Assembly (NCBI GenBank): GCA_026984935.1
Contig: JALSRD010000029.1
Span: 1-64,000, forward strand
DNA length: 64,000 nt
Reading direction: 5' to 3'
DNA from: Desulfobacterales bacterium
GTDB lineage: Bacteria; Desulfobacterota; Desulfobacteria; Desulfobacterales; JALSRD01
The notes below the pieces were generated by a model. The model had not been told where the DNA came from, made no database searches, and worked only from the letters and a program-made list of their open reading frames with translations. This document shows, piece by piece, positions 8,066 through 17,049 of the stretch (its first letter is position 1; every line of letters begins with the position of its first letter). The position numbers and the translations under genes were made by a program.

Positions 8066-9478
8066 GTGATTGATAAAAGCAAACCTTTCCGGCTGGTCAA
8101 GTACTTTACCTTTTCGAGCCTGATCGCGGTATTCATCGGGACGTTGGCCATCTCGCTGCTCAATATCCACTGGGCGCGCTCCATGCAGCTCAAAAAGAGC
8201 GAGGCCTACGCGCTGGTGCTGATGGAAAACCTCAACCACCAGGTTTTCCTGCAGTTTATCGTTCCCATCGTTCTGAAATACGGCAAGATCGAACTGCGCA
8301 ATCCCGAGCAGTTCCAGCGTATGGATGACGTGGTGCGCAGCACGTTGCACAGTTTCAAGGTGGCCATGGTCAACATCTACGATATGCAGAACACGATTTC
8401 CTACAGTTTCGATCCCAAACTGGTGGGCAAAAAAAACATGGGCGGCGCAGCCTACCAGAAGGCCGTGGCCGGAAAGACCAGCTATAAACTGGTCCAGCAG
8501 GGCTATTTGTGGAAAATTCCCTTCGGCATTCCCAAAAAGAGCGAACTGATCACCTTTGCACCCCTGCGCGCCGAACGTGAGTTTTTACGGATTTCGGGGC
8601 CCGTGCTGGGGGTTGTGGAGATCGTGCAGGACGTCACCCAGGATTACGAGACGATTTTCAGGTACCAGGTATTCGTGATTCTGACATCGGCGCTGGTCAT
8701 GAGTGTTTTGCTGGTGGTGCTGATCTTCGTCGTCAAAAGGGGAGAAGGCATTATTCAGAAAAGAACCCTGGAACGGCAGCAGCTGGAGCAGAAGCTCAAC
8801 CGGGCGCGGCACCTCTCCGCGCTGGGAGAGATGACCGCAGCGATTTCCCATGAAATCCGCAACCCGCTGGGGATCATCAAAAGTTCAGCCGAACTGTTGA
8901 AAAAGAAAATGGCGGCCATTGAACCGGGCAACCCCATTCCGGACGTCATTGTTCAGGAGGCCACGCGTTTGAACGACATCATCACCGACTTCCTGAATTT
9001 TGCCCGGCCGCGGGAATTGGATCTGGCAGATTGTGAAATCGGCGCCATTATCGACAGGAACATCAACTTCCTGTCTTCTCAGGACACGCAGAAGGGCTGC
9101 GCCATCCAGACCGATATCCAGCCGGATCTGCCGCCAATCCAGGCCGACACGGCCATGCTTTATCAGGCCTTCCTCAATATTCTGCTAAACGCCATGCAGG
9201 CCATGCCCGCGGGCGGCACCATCACGGTGACGGCCCGTGCCGATGCCCAGGGCGTGCACATTTCATTTGAAGACACCGGCCAGGGAATTCCCGCAGATAT
9301 CGAAGAAAAAATCTGGGACCCCTTTTTTACGACCAAGGAAAAAGGCACCGGCCTGGGTCTGGGGATTGTGAAAAACATCATTGACGCCCATGGCGGCAGC
9401 ATCGTCATCGAAAACCGTGCTTCCGGCGGTGCGCGGGTCCGTGTGGACCTGCCGCTGCAAACCGGCGGGCACGGCTAG
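8066..9478 (+). CDS. Membrane sensor histidine kinase
   Basis: This 470-residue sensor kinase starts with GTG at 8066. One membrane segment near residues 14-33 and another near 200-225 bracket a periplasmic sensor region. The HisKA domain has the phospho-acceptor His262 in SHEIRNP. The ATPase domain shows NAMQAM (N box), DTGQGIP (G1), DPFFTTKE (F box) and GTGLGLGIV (G2). The gene is 17 bp before an NtrC-family regulator and certainly its partner. The signal is unknown; the architecture is that of ZraS/AtoS-like kinases. Confidence 0.92.
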   Translation: MIDKSKPFRLVKYFTFSSLIAVFIGTLAISLLNIHWARSMQLKKSEAYALVLMENLNHQVFLQFIVPIVLKYGKIELRNPEQFQRMDDVVRSTLHSFKVAMVNIYDMQNTISYSFDPKLVGKKNMGGAAYQKAVAGKTSYKLVQQGYLWKIPFGIPKKSELITFAPLRAEREFLRISGPVLGVVEIVQDVTQDYETIFRYQVFVILTSALVMSVLLVVLIFVVKRGEGIIQKRTLERQQLEQKLNRARHLSALGEMTAAISHEIRNPLGIIKSSAELLKKKMAAIEPGNPIPDVIVQEATRLNDIITDFLNFARPRELDLADCEIGAIIDRNINFLSSQDTQKGCAIQTDIQPDLPPIQADTAMLYQAFLNILLNAMQAMPAGGTITVTARADAQGVHISFEDTGQGIPADIEEKIWDPFFTTKEKGTGLGLGIVKNIIDAHGGSIVIENRASGGARVRVDLPLQTGGHG

Positions 9479-9495
9479 CGGGCGGAGGAGCAGCC

Positions 9496-10878
9496 ATGGA
9501 TTCTGTGCTCATCGTCGACGATGAAAAAAACTACCTGCTGATCTTAAGCACGGTCCTGCGCGAGGAGGGCTACGACACCCTGACGGCCAACAGCGGTGCG
9601 GAAGCGCTGGAGGTCCTGGAAAAATCGGATGTGGATCTGGTCGTAACGGACATGAAGATGCCCGCCATGGACGGCATCGCGCTGCTGGAGAAAATCAAGG
9701 CCAAAGATCCCGACCTGCCGGTGATCATGATGACCGCCCACGGCACGGTGGAAAAGGCCGTGGAGGCCATGCAGAAGGGCGCCTACAATTACATCCTCAA
9801 GCCTTTCGAGAACGAGCGCCTGGTGCTGTACGTCAGCAAGGCCTGTGCCCTCTACCGCATGGTAAAGGAAAACCGCCGCCTGCGCCATGCCGTGGAGACC
9901 CGCTACCGGTTCGACAACATCATCGGCAAGAGCCCGGCCATGCGGGAGGTGTTTGCGACCATCGAAAAGGTCGCCCCCACCGCCGCCACCGTGCTCATCG
10001 AAGGCGAAAGCGGTACCGGCAAGGAGCTGGTGGCCAAGTCGATTCACTTCAACAGCCCCCGGCGCAACCGGCCCTTCGTGGCCGTCAACTGTTCCGCCCT
10101 GGCCGAAAGCCTGTTGGAGAGCGAACTTTTCGGCCACGAAAAAGGGGCTTTTACGGGCGCCGTTTCCATGAAAAAGGGGCGTTTCGAACTGGCCGACGGC
10201 GGATCGCTGTTTTTGGATGAAATCGGCGAGCTGTCCGCCAACCTGCAGGTCAAACTGTTGCGGGTGCTGCAGGAAAGGACACTGGAGCGGGTGGGCGGCG
10301 TGCATCCCGTGCCCGTGGATATCCGCGTGATCGCCGCCACCAACAAGGACCTGCATGCCGAAATGCAAGCCGGCCGGTTCCGTGAGGATCTATACTTTCG
10401 TCTCAACGTGCTGCATCTGGCGCTGCCGCCGCTGCGCAAACGCAGCGAGGACATCCGGCCGTTGGTCGAGCATTTTATCGAAAAATATACGGCCGAGCGC
10501 AAATCCGGGGACCCGGTGACAGAAGTCGATTCAGAGGTCTACCGGCTTTTTTACGAGTACAGCTGGCCGGGCAATGTGCGCGAGCTCGAAAACACCATCG
10601 AGCGGGCTGTGATCCTGTGCCCGGGGTCGGTCATCCGGGTATCGGATCTGCCGCCGCAGTTCCGGACGCATTTGAGCGCGCGTCTGCCCATCGACAGCAT
10701 TCCGCCCGATGCCAAATTGGCCGAAACGCTGGCCAAAGTGGAGGAGTTGATGATCGTAAGGGCGCTGGAAATGTCCGGCAACGTGCAGGCACATGCCGCC
10801 CGGCTGCTGGGCATCGGCAAAAGCGGGCTGAATCAGAAAATCAAAAAGTACAAGCTCGATGTGCGGTCGAAACGCTGA
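9496..10878 (+). CDS. Sigma-54-dependent response regulator, NtrC family
   Basis: This 460-residue activator has three parts. The receiver domain (about 1-120) has acidic pocket D8-D9, phospho-acceptor Asp52 and a C-terminal Lys in KPF. The AAA+ domain (about 145-380) has Walker A at 170-177 (GESGTGKE), the sigma-54 contact loop GAFTGA and the WPGNVREL motif. A Fis-type HTH lies at the end. It is activated by the kinase just upstream and acts on sigma-54 promoters. Its targets cannot be read from the window; the glutamate synthase promoter at 15768 is one untested possibility. Confidence 0.94.
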   Translation: MDSVLIVDDEKNYLLILSTVLREEGYDTLTANSGAEALEVLEKSDVDLVVTDMKMPAMDGIALLEKIKAKDPDLPVIMMTAHGTVEKAVEAMQKGAYNYILKPFENERLVLYVSKACALYRMVKENRRLRHAVETRYRFDNIIGKSPAMREVFATIEKVAPTAATVLIEGESGTGKELVAKSIHFNSPRRNRPFVAVNCSALAESLLESELFGHEKGAFTGAVSMKKGRFELADGGSLFLDEIGELSANLQVKLLRVLQERTLERVGGVHPVPVDIRVIAATNKDLHAEMQAGRFREDLYFRLNVLHLALPPLRKRSEDIRPLVEHFIEKYTAERKSGDPVTEVDSEVYRLFYEYSWPGNVRELENTIERAVILCPGSVIRVSDLPPQFRTHLSARLPIDSIPPDAKLAETLAKVEELMIVRALEMSGNVQAHAARLLGIGKSGLNQKIKKYKLDVRSKR

Positions 10879-10958
10879 GAGCCCTCTACCGCGGGCAGCA
10901 TGCGTCACGCGCGGGGTGCTCGCAGCAGACAGGCGACCCCGGCCGGGTGCCGCGATCC

Positions 10959-11651
10959 TTATTTCAGCTCGGCAATTCTTTCGGAAGCCAGCTCAAAATA
11001 AAGCGAATCCTTGTGCTGCGAGACGATCTTCTGCAGCGCTGCGCGTTCCTTGGCGACATCACCGGTGGCGGCGTACACGAGGGCCAGGTTGAAAAGTGCT
11101 TCGTCCTTCAGCGACGTCACCGGTGCATTCAAGATCTGCTGAAAGGACGCAATGGCCGGCGGGTAGGTGCGTTCGGCCTCCTGGGCATAGGCCACGCTGC
11201 AGCGAATCAGGTTTTTCAGCAAAGGGCTGTCCCTGAAGCCGTCGAGTTCCCTGCGATAGAGCGCCAGCGCCTGGTCGTATTTGCCGGCCGCATAACTGAT
11301 ATTGGCGTAGTACAGCGTTGCCCTTTGGGCGCAGGTGCTGCCGCCGTATCGCGTCAACAGTTGCTCAAAGGCCGGCCGCACCGCATCGTAGGCCTTCGCC
11401 GCGCCGTCGGATTTGAGCGCCTGATGGTAGCGGGCGATGTTGCGCTCCAGCAGTGCCAGCGCCTGCGCGTTGGTGCGCGCCGTATGAAACCGCAGCGCTG
11501 CATAACCTGCAGCCAAAAACAGTACAATACTGACCGTCCAGATCAGCTGGGTGCGATGGCCGCCGGCCCATTCGATGGCCCTGGCCGACAGGGTCTGGAA
11601 TTCGTCGGGTTCCTTCAACAGCTTTTTACGGGGTATTTTTTTCCTGGCCAT
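10959..11651 (-). CDS. Membrane-anchored tetratricopeptide repeat protein
   Basis: The 230 residues begin with a basic cytoplasmic stretch, then one membrane segment (about 36-55), then TPR-like helical repeats (about 60-230) rich in the Ala/Tyr/Leu pattern. The layout resembles YfgM-like periplasmic TPR proteins, which assist envelope protein folding, but the identity is low confidence. The gene is 9 bp after the SH3-domain gene. It converges on the response regulator; the 80 bp between them show no clear terminator. Confidence 0.7.
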   Translation of the reverse strand: MARKKIPRKKLLKEPDEFQTLSARAIEWAGGHRTQLIWTVSIVLFLAAGYAALRFHTARTNAQALALLERNIARYHQALKSDGAAKAYDAVRPAFEQLLTRYGGSTCAQRATLYYANISYAAGKYDQALALYRRELDGFRDSPLLKNLIRCSVAYAQEAERTYPPAIASFQQILNAPVTSLKDEALFNLALVYAATGDVAKERAALQKIVSQHKDSLYFELASERIAELK

Positions 11652-11660
11652 GTTCCTCCG

Positions 11661-12107
11661 TCACCAGACGAGCGTTTTAAATATCCAGCCTTTGTCGCCG
11701 TCGGCGTGTTCGATGTGAGTCCATTTGCCCTTGCGCCCCAGCACCTTGAAGGGGATGCCCTTGTCGATGGTAAAGACAATCGGGAAATTTTTCCCCGGAC
11801 CCGAGCGCACATGGCATTTTTTGCGGGTAATCACCGTCGGCGTCTTGTCCAGCAGGTCCCGGCTGATCCAGCCCTCGTCGCCTTCGAAATCCCGGAAACG
11901 CACCCATTTGGCGGTCTTTTTGATGACCTGCAGCGGGTGGTAGCGTTCCACCTGCCACAGCACATCGTAGGTGCTGCCCGGACCGGAACGTACGTTGGCC
12001 TTGGAAACGGCGACGGCCATGCGTTGCGCTGCTGCAGCCGTAGTATAGCAGAAAATCAAGACCAGGGCCGTGGCCGCCAGTATCATCAGCCTGCAACCTG
12101 TCTTCAC
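11661..12107 (-). CDS. Exported protein with two bacterial SH3 domains
   Basis: A GTG start at 12107 is preferred because AAGGAG lies 9 bp upstream and a standard signal peptide follows (MILAATALVLIF core, then a run of Ala). The 148-residue product has two SH3_3/SH3b-type domains (about 30-85 and 92-148). Each starts with a (N/C)VRSGPG(S/K) motif and contains a W(I/V) signature near the end. Such domains bind peptidoglycan stem peptides or other periplasmic ligands. It probably forms an operon with the TPR gene downstream. Confidence 0.78.
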   Translation of the reverse strand: MKTGCRLMILAATALVLIFCYTTAAAAQRMAVAVSKANVRSGPGSTYDVLWQVERYHPLQVIKKTAKWVRFRDFEGDEGWISRDLLDKTPTVITRKKCHVRSGPGKNFPIVFTIDKGIPFKVLGRKGKWTHIEHADGDKGWIFKTLVW

Positions 12108-12259
12108 GGTACTTTTCTCCTTCAGCGGCGGCGGTTGCGCCTGAAATCGCCTTCCCACCTGCCGGGTCCTTCGTTGCCGGGCGCTGCCAACGTAGCGGAA
12201 AATAAGCACCAAATCAAGCCCCAAACGGTGGTTTTAATGTCCGGCCGTGCTGTGTTCAC

Positions 12260-12302
12260 CACCGGGCTCAGCACTGAATCCTGCCCAGGCAATTTTGAAA
12301 AC
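12260..12302 (-). repeat. Dispersed repeat, copy 3 (43 bp)
   Basis: Read on the minus strand it begins GTTTTCAAAATTGCCTG and matches 130-172 at 33 of 43 positions, 26 of the first 29. It lies in the 420-bp gap between the SH3 gene and the radical SAM gene. The rest of the gap, 12303-12527, is open on both strands for over 60 codons but shows no ribosome site or recognisable protein; I do not call a gene there. Confidence 0.6.
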
Positions 12303-12527
12303 TGTAGCTTGGGAACATAACCTTTTGGTTACTTTTGCATTAAAGCCGGCGTTTTTTGCTCAAGGGGTGTATGCGGAAACCTGCCATTTTTACTCCAAAA
12401 GTGTCTACCCTGCGGGAGCGCCGATTTCACCGCCTTAGCCGCGTTGCGGGGCATTGGCGGTAGCCCGCCACAGCCGCATGCCTTGCGCCTTGTATATGCG
12501 GCCGGGGCGATGCCTGCAAAATTGAAT

Positions 12528-13466
12528 TCAGAACTGCAGCACAAAGGTGCGCCGCGGCCGGTCCAGACGCGTCAAACCGGCACGGCGGGCAGTGTCAACC
12601 GCTTGCCGGTAGTCTTGTGGGTCCAGGGGTTGGGCCAGGGCTGCTATTTCTCCGGCCCGTGCGCAGGGGCGATACTGCGGCATGATGTTGACATAGGTGT
12701 TGGGGGAGATCCGTGCGGCGATGAACTCCATGATGGGCGCGGTGCCGGCAAGTCCGCCGGGCAGCACCAGGTGGCGCAGCAGCAGGCCGCGGCGCGCCAG
12801 GCCCTTTGCGTCGATTACCAGGTCACCGACCTGGCGGTGCATTTCGATAACCGCGCGGCGGGCCCAGTCGGGGTAATCACCGGCGCCGGCCGCCTGTTCG
12901 GCCACCTGCGGATCCCAGAATTTGAAGTCGGGCATGTAAATGTCGACGATGCCGTCGAGCAGCTGCAGGGTTTGCGGACGGTCGTAGCCGCCGGTGTTGT
13001 ACACCAGCGGGATGTCGAGGCCGTGCTCGGCAGCCAGTTCGAGTGCCGCGAGGATCTGGGGAACGACGTGCGAGGGGGTGACCAGGTTGATGTTGTGGCA
13101 ACCCGCCTGCTGCAGATCGAGCATCATTTCCGCCAGCTTCCGGGAGGAGACCGGCTGGCCCGCACCGGCGTGGCTGATGTCGTCGTTCTGGCAGAAGATG
13201 CACCCCAGGTTACAGTATGAAAAGAAGATGGTTCCCGAGCCGGATCGGCCCACCAGCGGGGCCTCTTCACCGAAATGTGCATGGTGGCTGGCGACAACGG
13301 CGTTTTTTGCGGTACGGCAGACTCCCAGCTCACCTTCGATGCGGTTGACGCCGCATCTGCGGGGGCACAGGGTGCAGTGCTTCAGGGCCCGGTATGCCGT
13401 GCGCACCCGGTCGGCGAGCCTTCCGCTTGCAAGGGCCGTCACGTATGCCGGCGGTGCAGGTGCCAC
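12528..13466 (-). CDS. Radical SAM protein, PflX/pyruvate-formate-lyase-activase-like
   Basis: This 312-residue radical SAM enzyme carries the cluster motif CNLGCIFC (C-x3-C-x2-C, about residues 85-92). It also has an N-terminal Cys set (CTLCPRRC, then GVCRT) typical of the PflX/COG1313 family, whose members act as activating enzymes or are uncharacterised. The GTG start at 13466 has a GGAGGA site 7 bp upstream. The C-terminus (RRTFVLQF) ends at 12528. It lies 18 bp after the FmdB-type zinc ribbon gene. No glycyl-radical partner is in the window. Confidence 0.85.
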   Translation of the reverse strand: MAPAPPAYVTALASGRLADRVRTAYRALKHCTLCPRRCGVNRIEGELGVCRTAKNAVVASHHAHFGEEAPLVGRSGSGTIFFSYCNLGCIFCQNDDISHAGAGQPVSSRKLAEMMLDLQQAGCHNINLVTPSHVVPQILAALELAAEHGLDIPLVYNTGGYDRPQTLQLLDGIVDIYMPDFKFWDPQVAEQAAGAGDYPDWARRAVIEMHRQVGDLVIDAKGLARRGLLLRHLVLPGGLAGTAPIMEFIAARISPNTYVNIMPQYRPCARAGEIAALAQPLDPQDYRQAVDTARRAGLTRLDRPRRTFVLQF

Positions 13467-13484
13467 GAGCGTATCCTCCGTCCC

Positions 13485-13724
13485 CTAATCCCCGTGTCCG
13501 GAGATGTCGTAGGTCGTGCAGGATCCGCCGGAGCAGTTGCGCGTCTGGCGGCTGACGCCCGCCGATGTGCCGTCGCTGCCCATGGCGTAGCTGGTGCGGC
13601 TGATGACGCGTTCGAAATCTTCGGACTTACAGTGTGGACATTGCATCTGGGCCGTATCCTGGTTCATCATCAGCAGTTCGAAGATATTGTTGCACTTCAG
13701 ACACTTGAATTCATATATGGGCAT
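13485..13724 (-). CDS. FmdB-type zinc ribbon protein
   Basis: The 79 residues start with the family signature MPIYEFKCLKC. A second pair, CPHC at about 28-31, completes a zinc ribbon. The C-terminal tail is Ser/Gly-rich with two further Cys. Members are small putative regulatory proteins of unknown function that are common in anaerobes. It probably shares a transcript with the radical SAM gene downstream. Confidence 0.88.
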   Translation of the reverse strand: MPIYEFKCLKCNNIFELLMMNQDTAQMQCPHCKSEDFERVISRTSYAMGSDGTSAGVSRQTRNCSGGSCTTYDISGHGD

Positions 13725-13787
13725 CGTGCTTCTCCTGTGGGTGTTGGTTTTGCTTGGTGGTGTTTTCCAACGATCCGGGTACGCTTG

Positions 13788-15515
13788 TCAAGAGGCCGCC
13801 GGCCGGCTCCGGCGGGCGGCGGCCTCCAGGATCTCGCGTGCGTGCGCCAGTGTCGTTTCGGTGATCTCGCGGCCGCCCAGCATACGCGCCATTTCATTCA
13901 CGCGCTGGGTGTCGTCGAGCAGACCGAAGCGGGTGCAGGTCCGGCCGCGGCGCACGAATTTGGAGATACGGAAATGGTGGTCGGCAAATTTGGCGATCTG
14001 GGGCAGATGGGTGATACAGATGACCTGGTGGCGGCGGCTCAGGGCGGCCAGCTTTTCACCGACCACTTCGGCCACGCCGCCGCCGATGCCGGCGTCGACT
14101 TCATCGAAAATCATGGTTTCGACGGCGTCGGTGCCGGCCAGTATGGCTTTGGCCGCCAGCACGACGCGCGAAAGTTCGCCGCCCGAGGCGATGCTGGCAA
14201 GGGGCTTCAGGTCTTCGCCGGCGTTGGTGGCGATGCGGAAGCCGGCCCGTTCGGTGCCGCTTTCGGTGACGGCCCGCTGCTCACAGGTCAACAGCGGATC
14301 GGGGGCTTCGGCCGCCGGGATGGGCCGCAGCTGGATATCGAAGCGCGCATGTGCCATGCCCAGGGCGTGCAGTTCGTGCTCCACCTGGACGGCCAGACGG
14401 GATGCGGCATCGTGGCGCCGGCGGGACAAACGGCGGGCGAGGCGCGCCAGTTCGGCCTGGTCGCGTTCGAGTTTGTGCTCCAGTGCGGCGATGTCCGTGC
14501 CGAGATGCGCCATTGCGGAAAGTTCGCTCTCGATGCTATCCAGGTGCGCCTGCACGGCTTCCAGGCTGCCGCCGTACTTGCGCTTGAGTTTGTGCAACCT
14601 GTCCAGGCGCGCCTCGATGCCGTCCAGGCGTGTTTCATCCAGTTCGATGGTGTTCATGTAGGACCGCAGCTCCTGGGCCACATCCTCGAACTGATAGCCG
14701 ATTTCGGCCAGACTGCGGGCAACCGGCGTCAGCGCCGGGTCCAGGCGGCCGGCTTTTTCCATGGATTTGCGCACTTCGCCCAGCCGGTCGGCAATGGCCC
14801 CCTGGTCACCATAGAGGGATTCGATGCCGCCGTGGACCAGCTCCAGAATTTCCCGGGCATGTTTCAGCCGCCGGCGCTGCTCTTCCAGCCGCCGGTCTTC
14901 TCCGGGGGCTGCAGCAGACTGCAGGATCTCCTCTTTCTCAAACTCCAGCAGCGCGCGGCGCTCGTCCTGGCCCTGCCGGCGGCGCAGCAGGTCCGTGCGT
15001 GCCCGGATCATGGGCAGTATGTCTTTGAATTTGCGCGCCAGGCTGTCGCGCGTGGTGCCGAGGCCGGCAAAGCGGTCGAGCAGCTCTAAGTGCAGTGCTT
15101 CTTTCAAAAGCCCCTGGTGGGCATGCTGGCCCGAGATGCTGGCGATATTCTCCGTCAGGGCGGTCAGCATCTGCAGCGTGGCCAGGCGGCCGTTGATGAA
15201 AATGCGGTGACGGTTGTTGCGCGAGATGATGCGCCGGATGAGCAGCCCCTGAGCCGGGTCGAAGCCCTGCGCCTGCATGGCGTGGAAAGCCGGATTTTCG
15301 GGCGCGAGCTGAAACAGCGCCTCCAGTTCGGCGTTTTCGGCGCCGGCGCGGATGACTTCGGCCGTTGCCCGGCTGCCCAGCAGCAGATTGGCGGCCTTGA
15401 TGATGATGGATTTGCCGGCACCGGTTTCACCGCTTAAAACGGTCATTCCGCTGTCGAAGGAAATCCGCAGGTTGTCGATGATGGCAAAGTTTTTGATCGT
15501 CAGTTCCTGCAGCAT
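13788..15515 (-). CDS. recN: DNA repair protein RecN
   Basis: This SMC-like ATPase acts in double-strand break repair. It has 575 residues from the ATG at 15515, where the conserved MLQELTIKNFAIID begins. Walker A is GETGAGKS (about 30-37). A long coiled coil occupies about 150-370. The signature LSRVVLA and Walker B MIFDEVDAGIGG lie in the C-terminal part. Upstream, 15516-15760 is AT-rich and non-coding; no SOS box was identified with confidence. Confidence 0.95.
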   Translation of the reverse strand: MLQELTIKNFAIIDNLRISFDSGMTVLSGETGAGKSIIIKAANLLLGSRATAEVIRAGAENAELEALFQLAPENPAFHAMQAQGFDPAQGLLIRRIISRNNRHRIFINGRLATLQMLTALTENIASISGQHAHQGLLKEALHLELLDRFAGLGTTRDSLARKFKDILPMIRARTDLLRRRQGQDERRALLEFEKEEILQSAAAPGEDRRLEEQRRRLKHAREILELVHGGIESLYGDQGAIADRLGEVRKSMEKAGRLDPALTPVARSLAEIGYQFEDVAQELRSYMNTIELDETRLDGIEARLDRLHKLKRKYGGSLEAVQAHLDSIESELSAMAHLGTDIAALEHKLERDQAELARLARRLSRRRHDAASRLAVQVEHELHALGMAHARFDIQLRPIPAAEAPDPLLTCEQRAVTESGTERAGFRIATNAGEDLKPLASIASGGELSRVVLAAKAILAGTDAVETMIFDEVDAGIGGGVAEVVGEKLAALSRRHQVICITHLPQIAKFADHHFRISKFVRRGRTCTRFGLLDDTQRVNEMARMLGGREITETTLAHAREILEAAARRSRPAAS

Positions 15516-15767
15516 GACCGTACCAGGATGGCACAAGTTGGCCCGATTGTAAAGACGTCTGTTGCATGGCGGATGCGCCGGGGCCGTATGGAGGCATCGT
15601 TTGGGGAAGATTTGCACTTGTTTTTTTCCGCGAAATTTTCTATCCTGTAACCACTTTTGTAATATATCGGCTAATATTATGACAAAATTGTTATTTTCGA
15701 GGTGGGTTTCGGAGCAACGCTGCGTGTAACCGATTGATATTTATATTATACAGAGACACCACGTTCT

Positions 15768-15783
15768 TGGCATACGAATTGCC
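15768..15783 (+). promoter_or_regulatory. Sigma-54 (-24/-12) promoter of the glutamate synthase operon
   Basis: TGGCATA, 4 bp, TTGCC. The invariant GG (15769-15770) and GC (15781-15782) have exactly the required 12-bp offset. Only the last base departs from the usual TTGCA/T. Transcription would start near 15794, giving a 125-nt leader before the first gene. A nitrogen-assimilation operon is the classic sigma-54 target, which supports the call. The stretch 15516-15918 holds this site and AT-rich upstream sequence but no gene. Confidence 0.75.
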
Positions 15784-15918
15784 TCTATCCATAATTTCCC
15801 TCCTGTCAAGGCCATATATTCGTATTTCAGGTCGCCGACACCTTGCGTCCTGCCTTCCTTAGCGGATGAAGCACGCTTGGAGACCGTTTTCGACACCGTA
15901 TAAAAGGAGAAGCCAGCG

Positions 15919-17049
15919 ATGTGCCGATTGTTTGCCATTACCAGCGAGGAGCCGCTGTCGCCCATGGTGGCCATAGAAGCCCTGGACGTCATGCGCGAGG
16001 GCCACGACGGCTCCGGCGTGGGCCTGTTCATGCGCGACCTTTCGGGTCCCTTCGAGGAGCTGAAGAATGCGCCGATCCTGTCAGGCATTTTTTCCAAGGA
16101 AGGTATCAAGCGCCTGGACCGCTTCATGATGGATATCGGCTTTATGACCCAGTACAAGCTGACCATCAAGGTGCCGAAAAATCCGCCGCCGGGCGTGCCC
16201 AAGCGGGACAGCTACCTGATCCGGGCCTACGAATACCCGGAGGAGTGGGAGGGCCTGAGCCAGGCGCAGCTCTACGACCACCTGCTGGAAATTCGCCTGC
16301 AGCTGCGCAAAATGGGCGAGGAAAAGGAAGACATGATCGTTTTTTCTTTCTGGCCCGACGTCATCATGATCAAGGAGATCGGCGATCCCCTCAAGGTGGC
16401 CGAATACCTCGATCTCGGCCGCAGGGAGCTCAAGGCGCGCGTGCTGATGGCCCAGGGGCGGCAGAACACCAACTACGAGATCAACCTGTACGCCTGCCAC
16501 CCGTTCTTCATCCAGGGTTTTTCAACCATGACCAACGGCGAGAACACGGCCTTCGTGCCCATTCGCGAGTTTTTGACATCGCGCGGGTTTGCCGGCTACA
16601 GCGGCTACCAGTCCGATTCCGAGGTTTTCACGCACATCCTGCACTACACCCTGTCGAAGCTGGGGCTCGGTATCGAGGCCTACAAGCACGTGATTACGCC
16701 CTTGAACGACCAGGATATCGGCAGCCATCCCGATGCCGACTTCCTTCGCCGGCTGAAGCAGAGCTGCCGCCGCATGATCATCGACGGCCCCAACTGCGTC
16801 ATCGGCTGCCTGTATGACCATTCGCTGTTTCTGGTGCAGGACCGCAAGAAGCTGCGGCCCGGCGTGGTGGGCGGCCGTCCCGGCATGTACGCTTTTTCAT
16901 CCGAAATCTGCGGCCTGGATGCGGCCATCCCCGACCGCGACAAAAGCGCGGATTTTCAACCCATGTACCTGGATACGGCCATCGTCGGACCCGACCGCAA
17001 GGAGGTTAGCATATGCCGGCAAACGGAACCATTACCCCTTCCACACTGA
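15919..17049 (+). CDS. Glutamate synthase, glutamine amidotransferase subunit
   Basis: This class II (Ntn) glutaminase domain releases ammonia from glutamine for glutamate synthase. The 376 residues start MCRLFAIT, so Cys2 becomes the N-terminal nucleophile after Met removal. GHDGSGVG is the conserved glutamine-binding stretch. In many bacteria this is the front of the large GltB protein; here it is a separate gene, as in archaea and many anaerobes. An AAGGAG ribosome site precedes it. It overlaps the next gene by 37 bp and is the first gene after the sigma-54 promoter. Confidence 0.9.
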   Translation: MCRLFAITSEEPLSPMVAIEALDVMREGHDGSGVGLFMRDLSGPFEELKNAPILSGIFSKEGIKRLDRFMMDIGFMTQYKLTIKVPKNPPPGVPKRDSYLIRAYEYPEEWEGLSQAQLYDHLLEIRLQLRKMGEEKEDMIVFSFWPDVIMIKEIGDPLKVAEYLDLGRRELKARVLMAQGRQNTNYEINLYACHPFFIQGFSTMTNGENTAFVPIREFLTSRGFAGYSGYQSDSEVFTHILHYTLSKLGLGIEAYKHVITPLNDQDIGSHPDADFLRRLKQSCRRMIIDGPNCVIGCLYDHSLFLVQDRKKLRPGVVGGRPGMYAFSSEICGLDAAIPDRDKSADFQPMYLDTAIVGPDRKEVSICRQTEPLPLPH

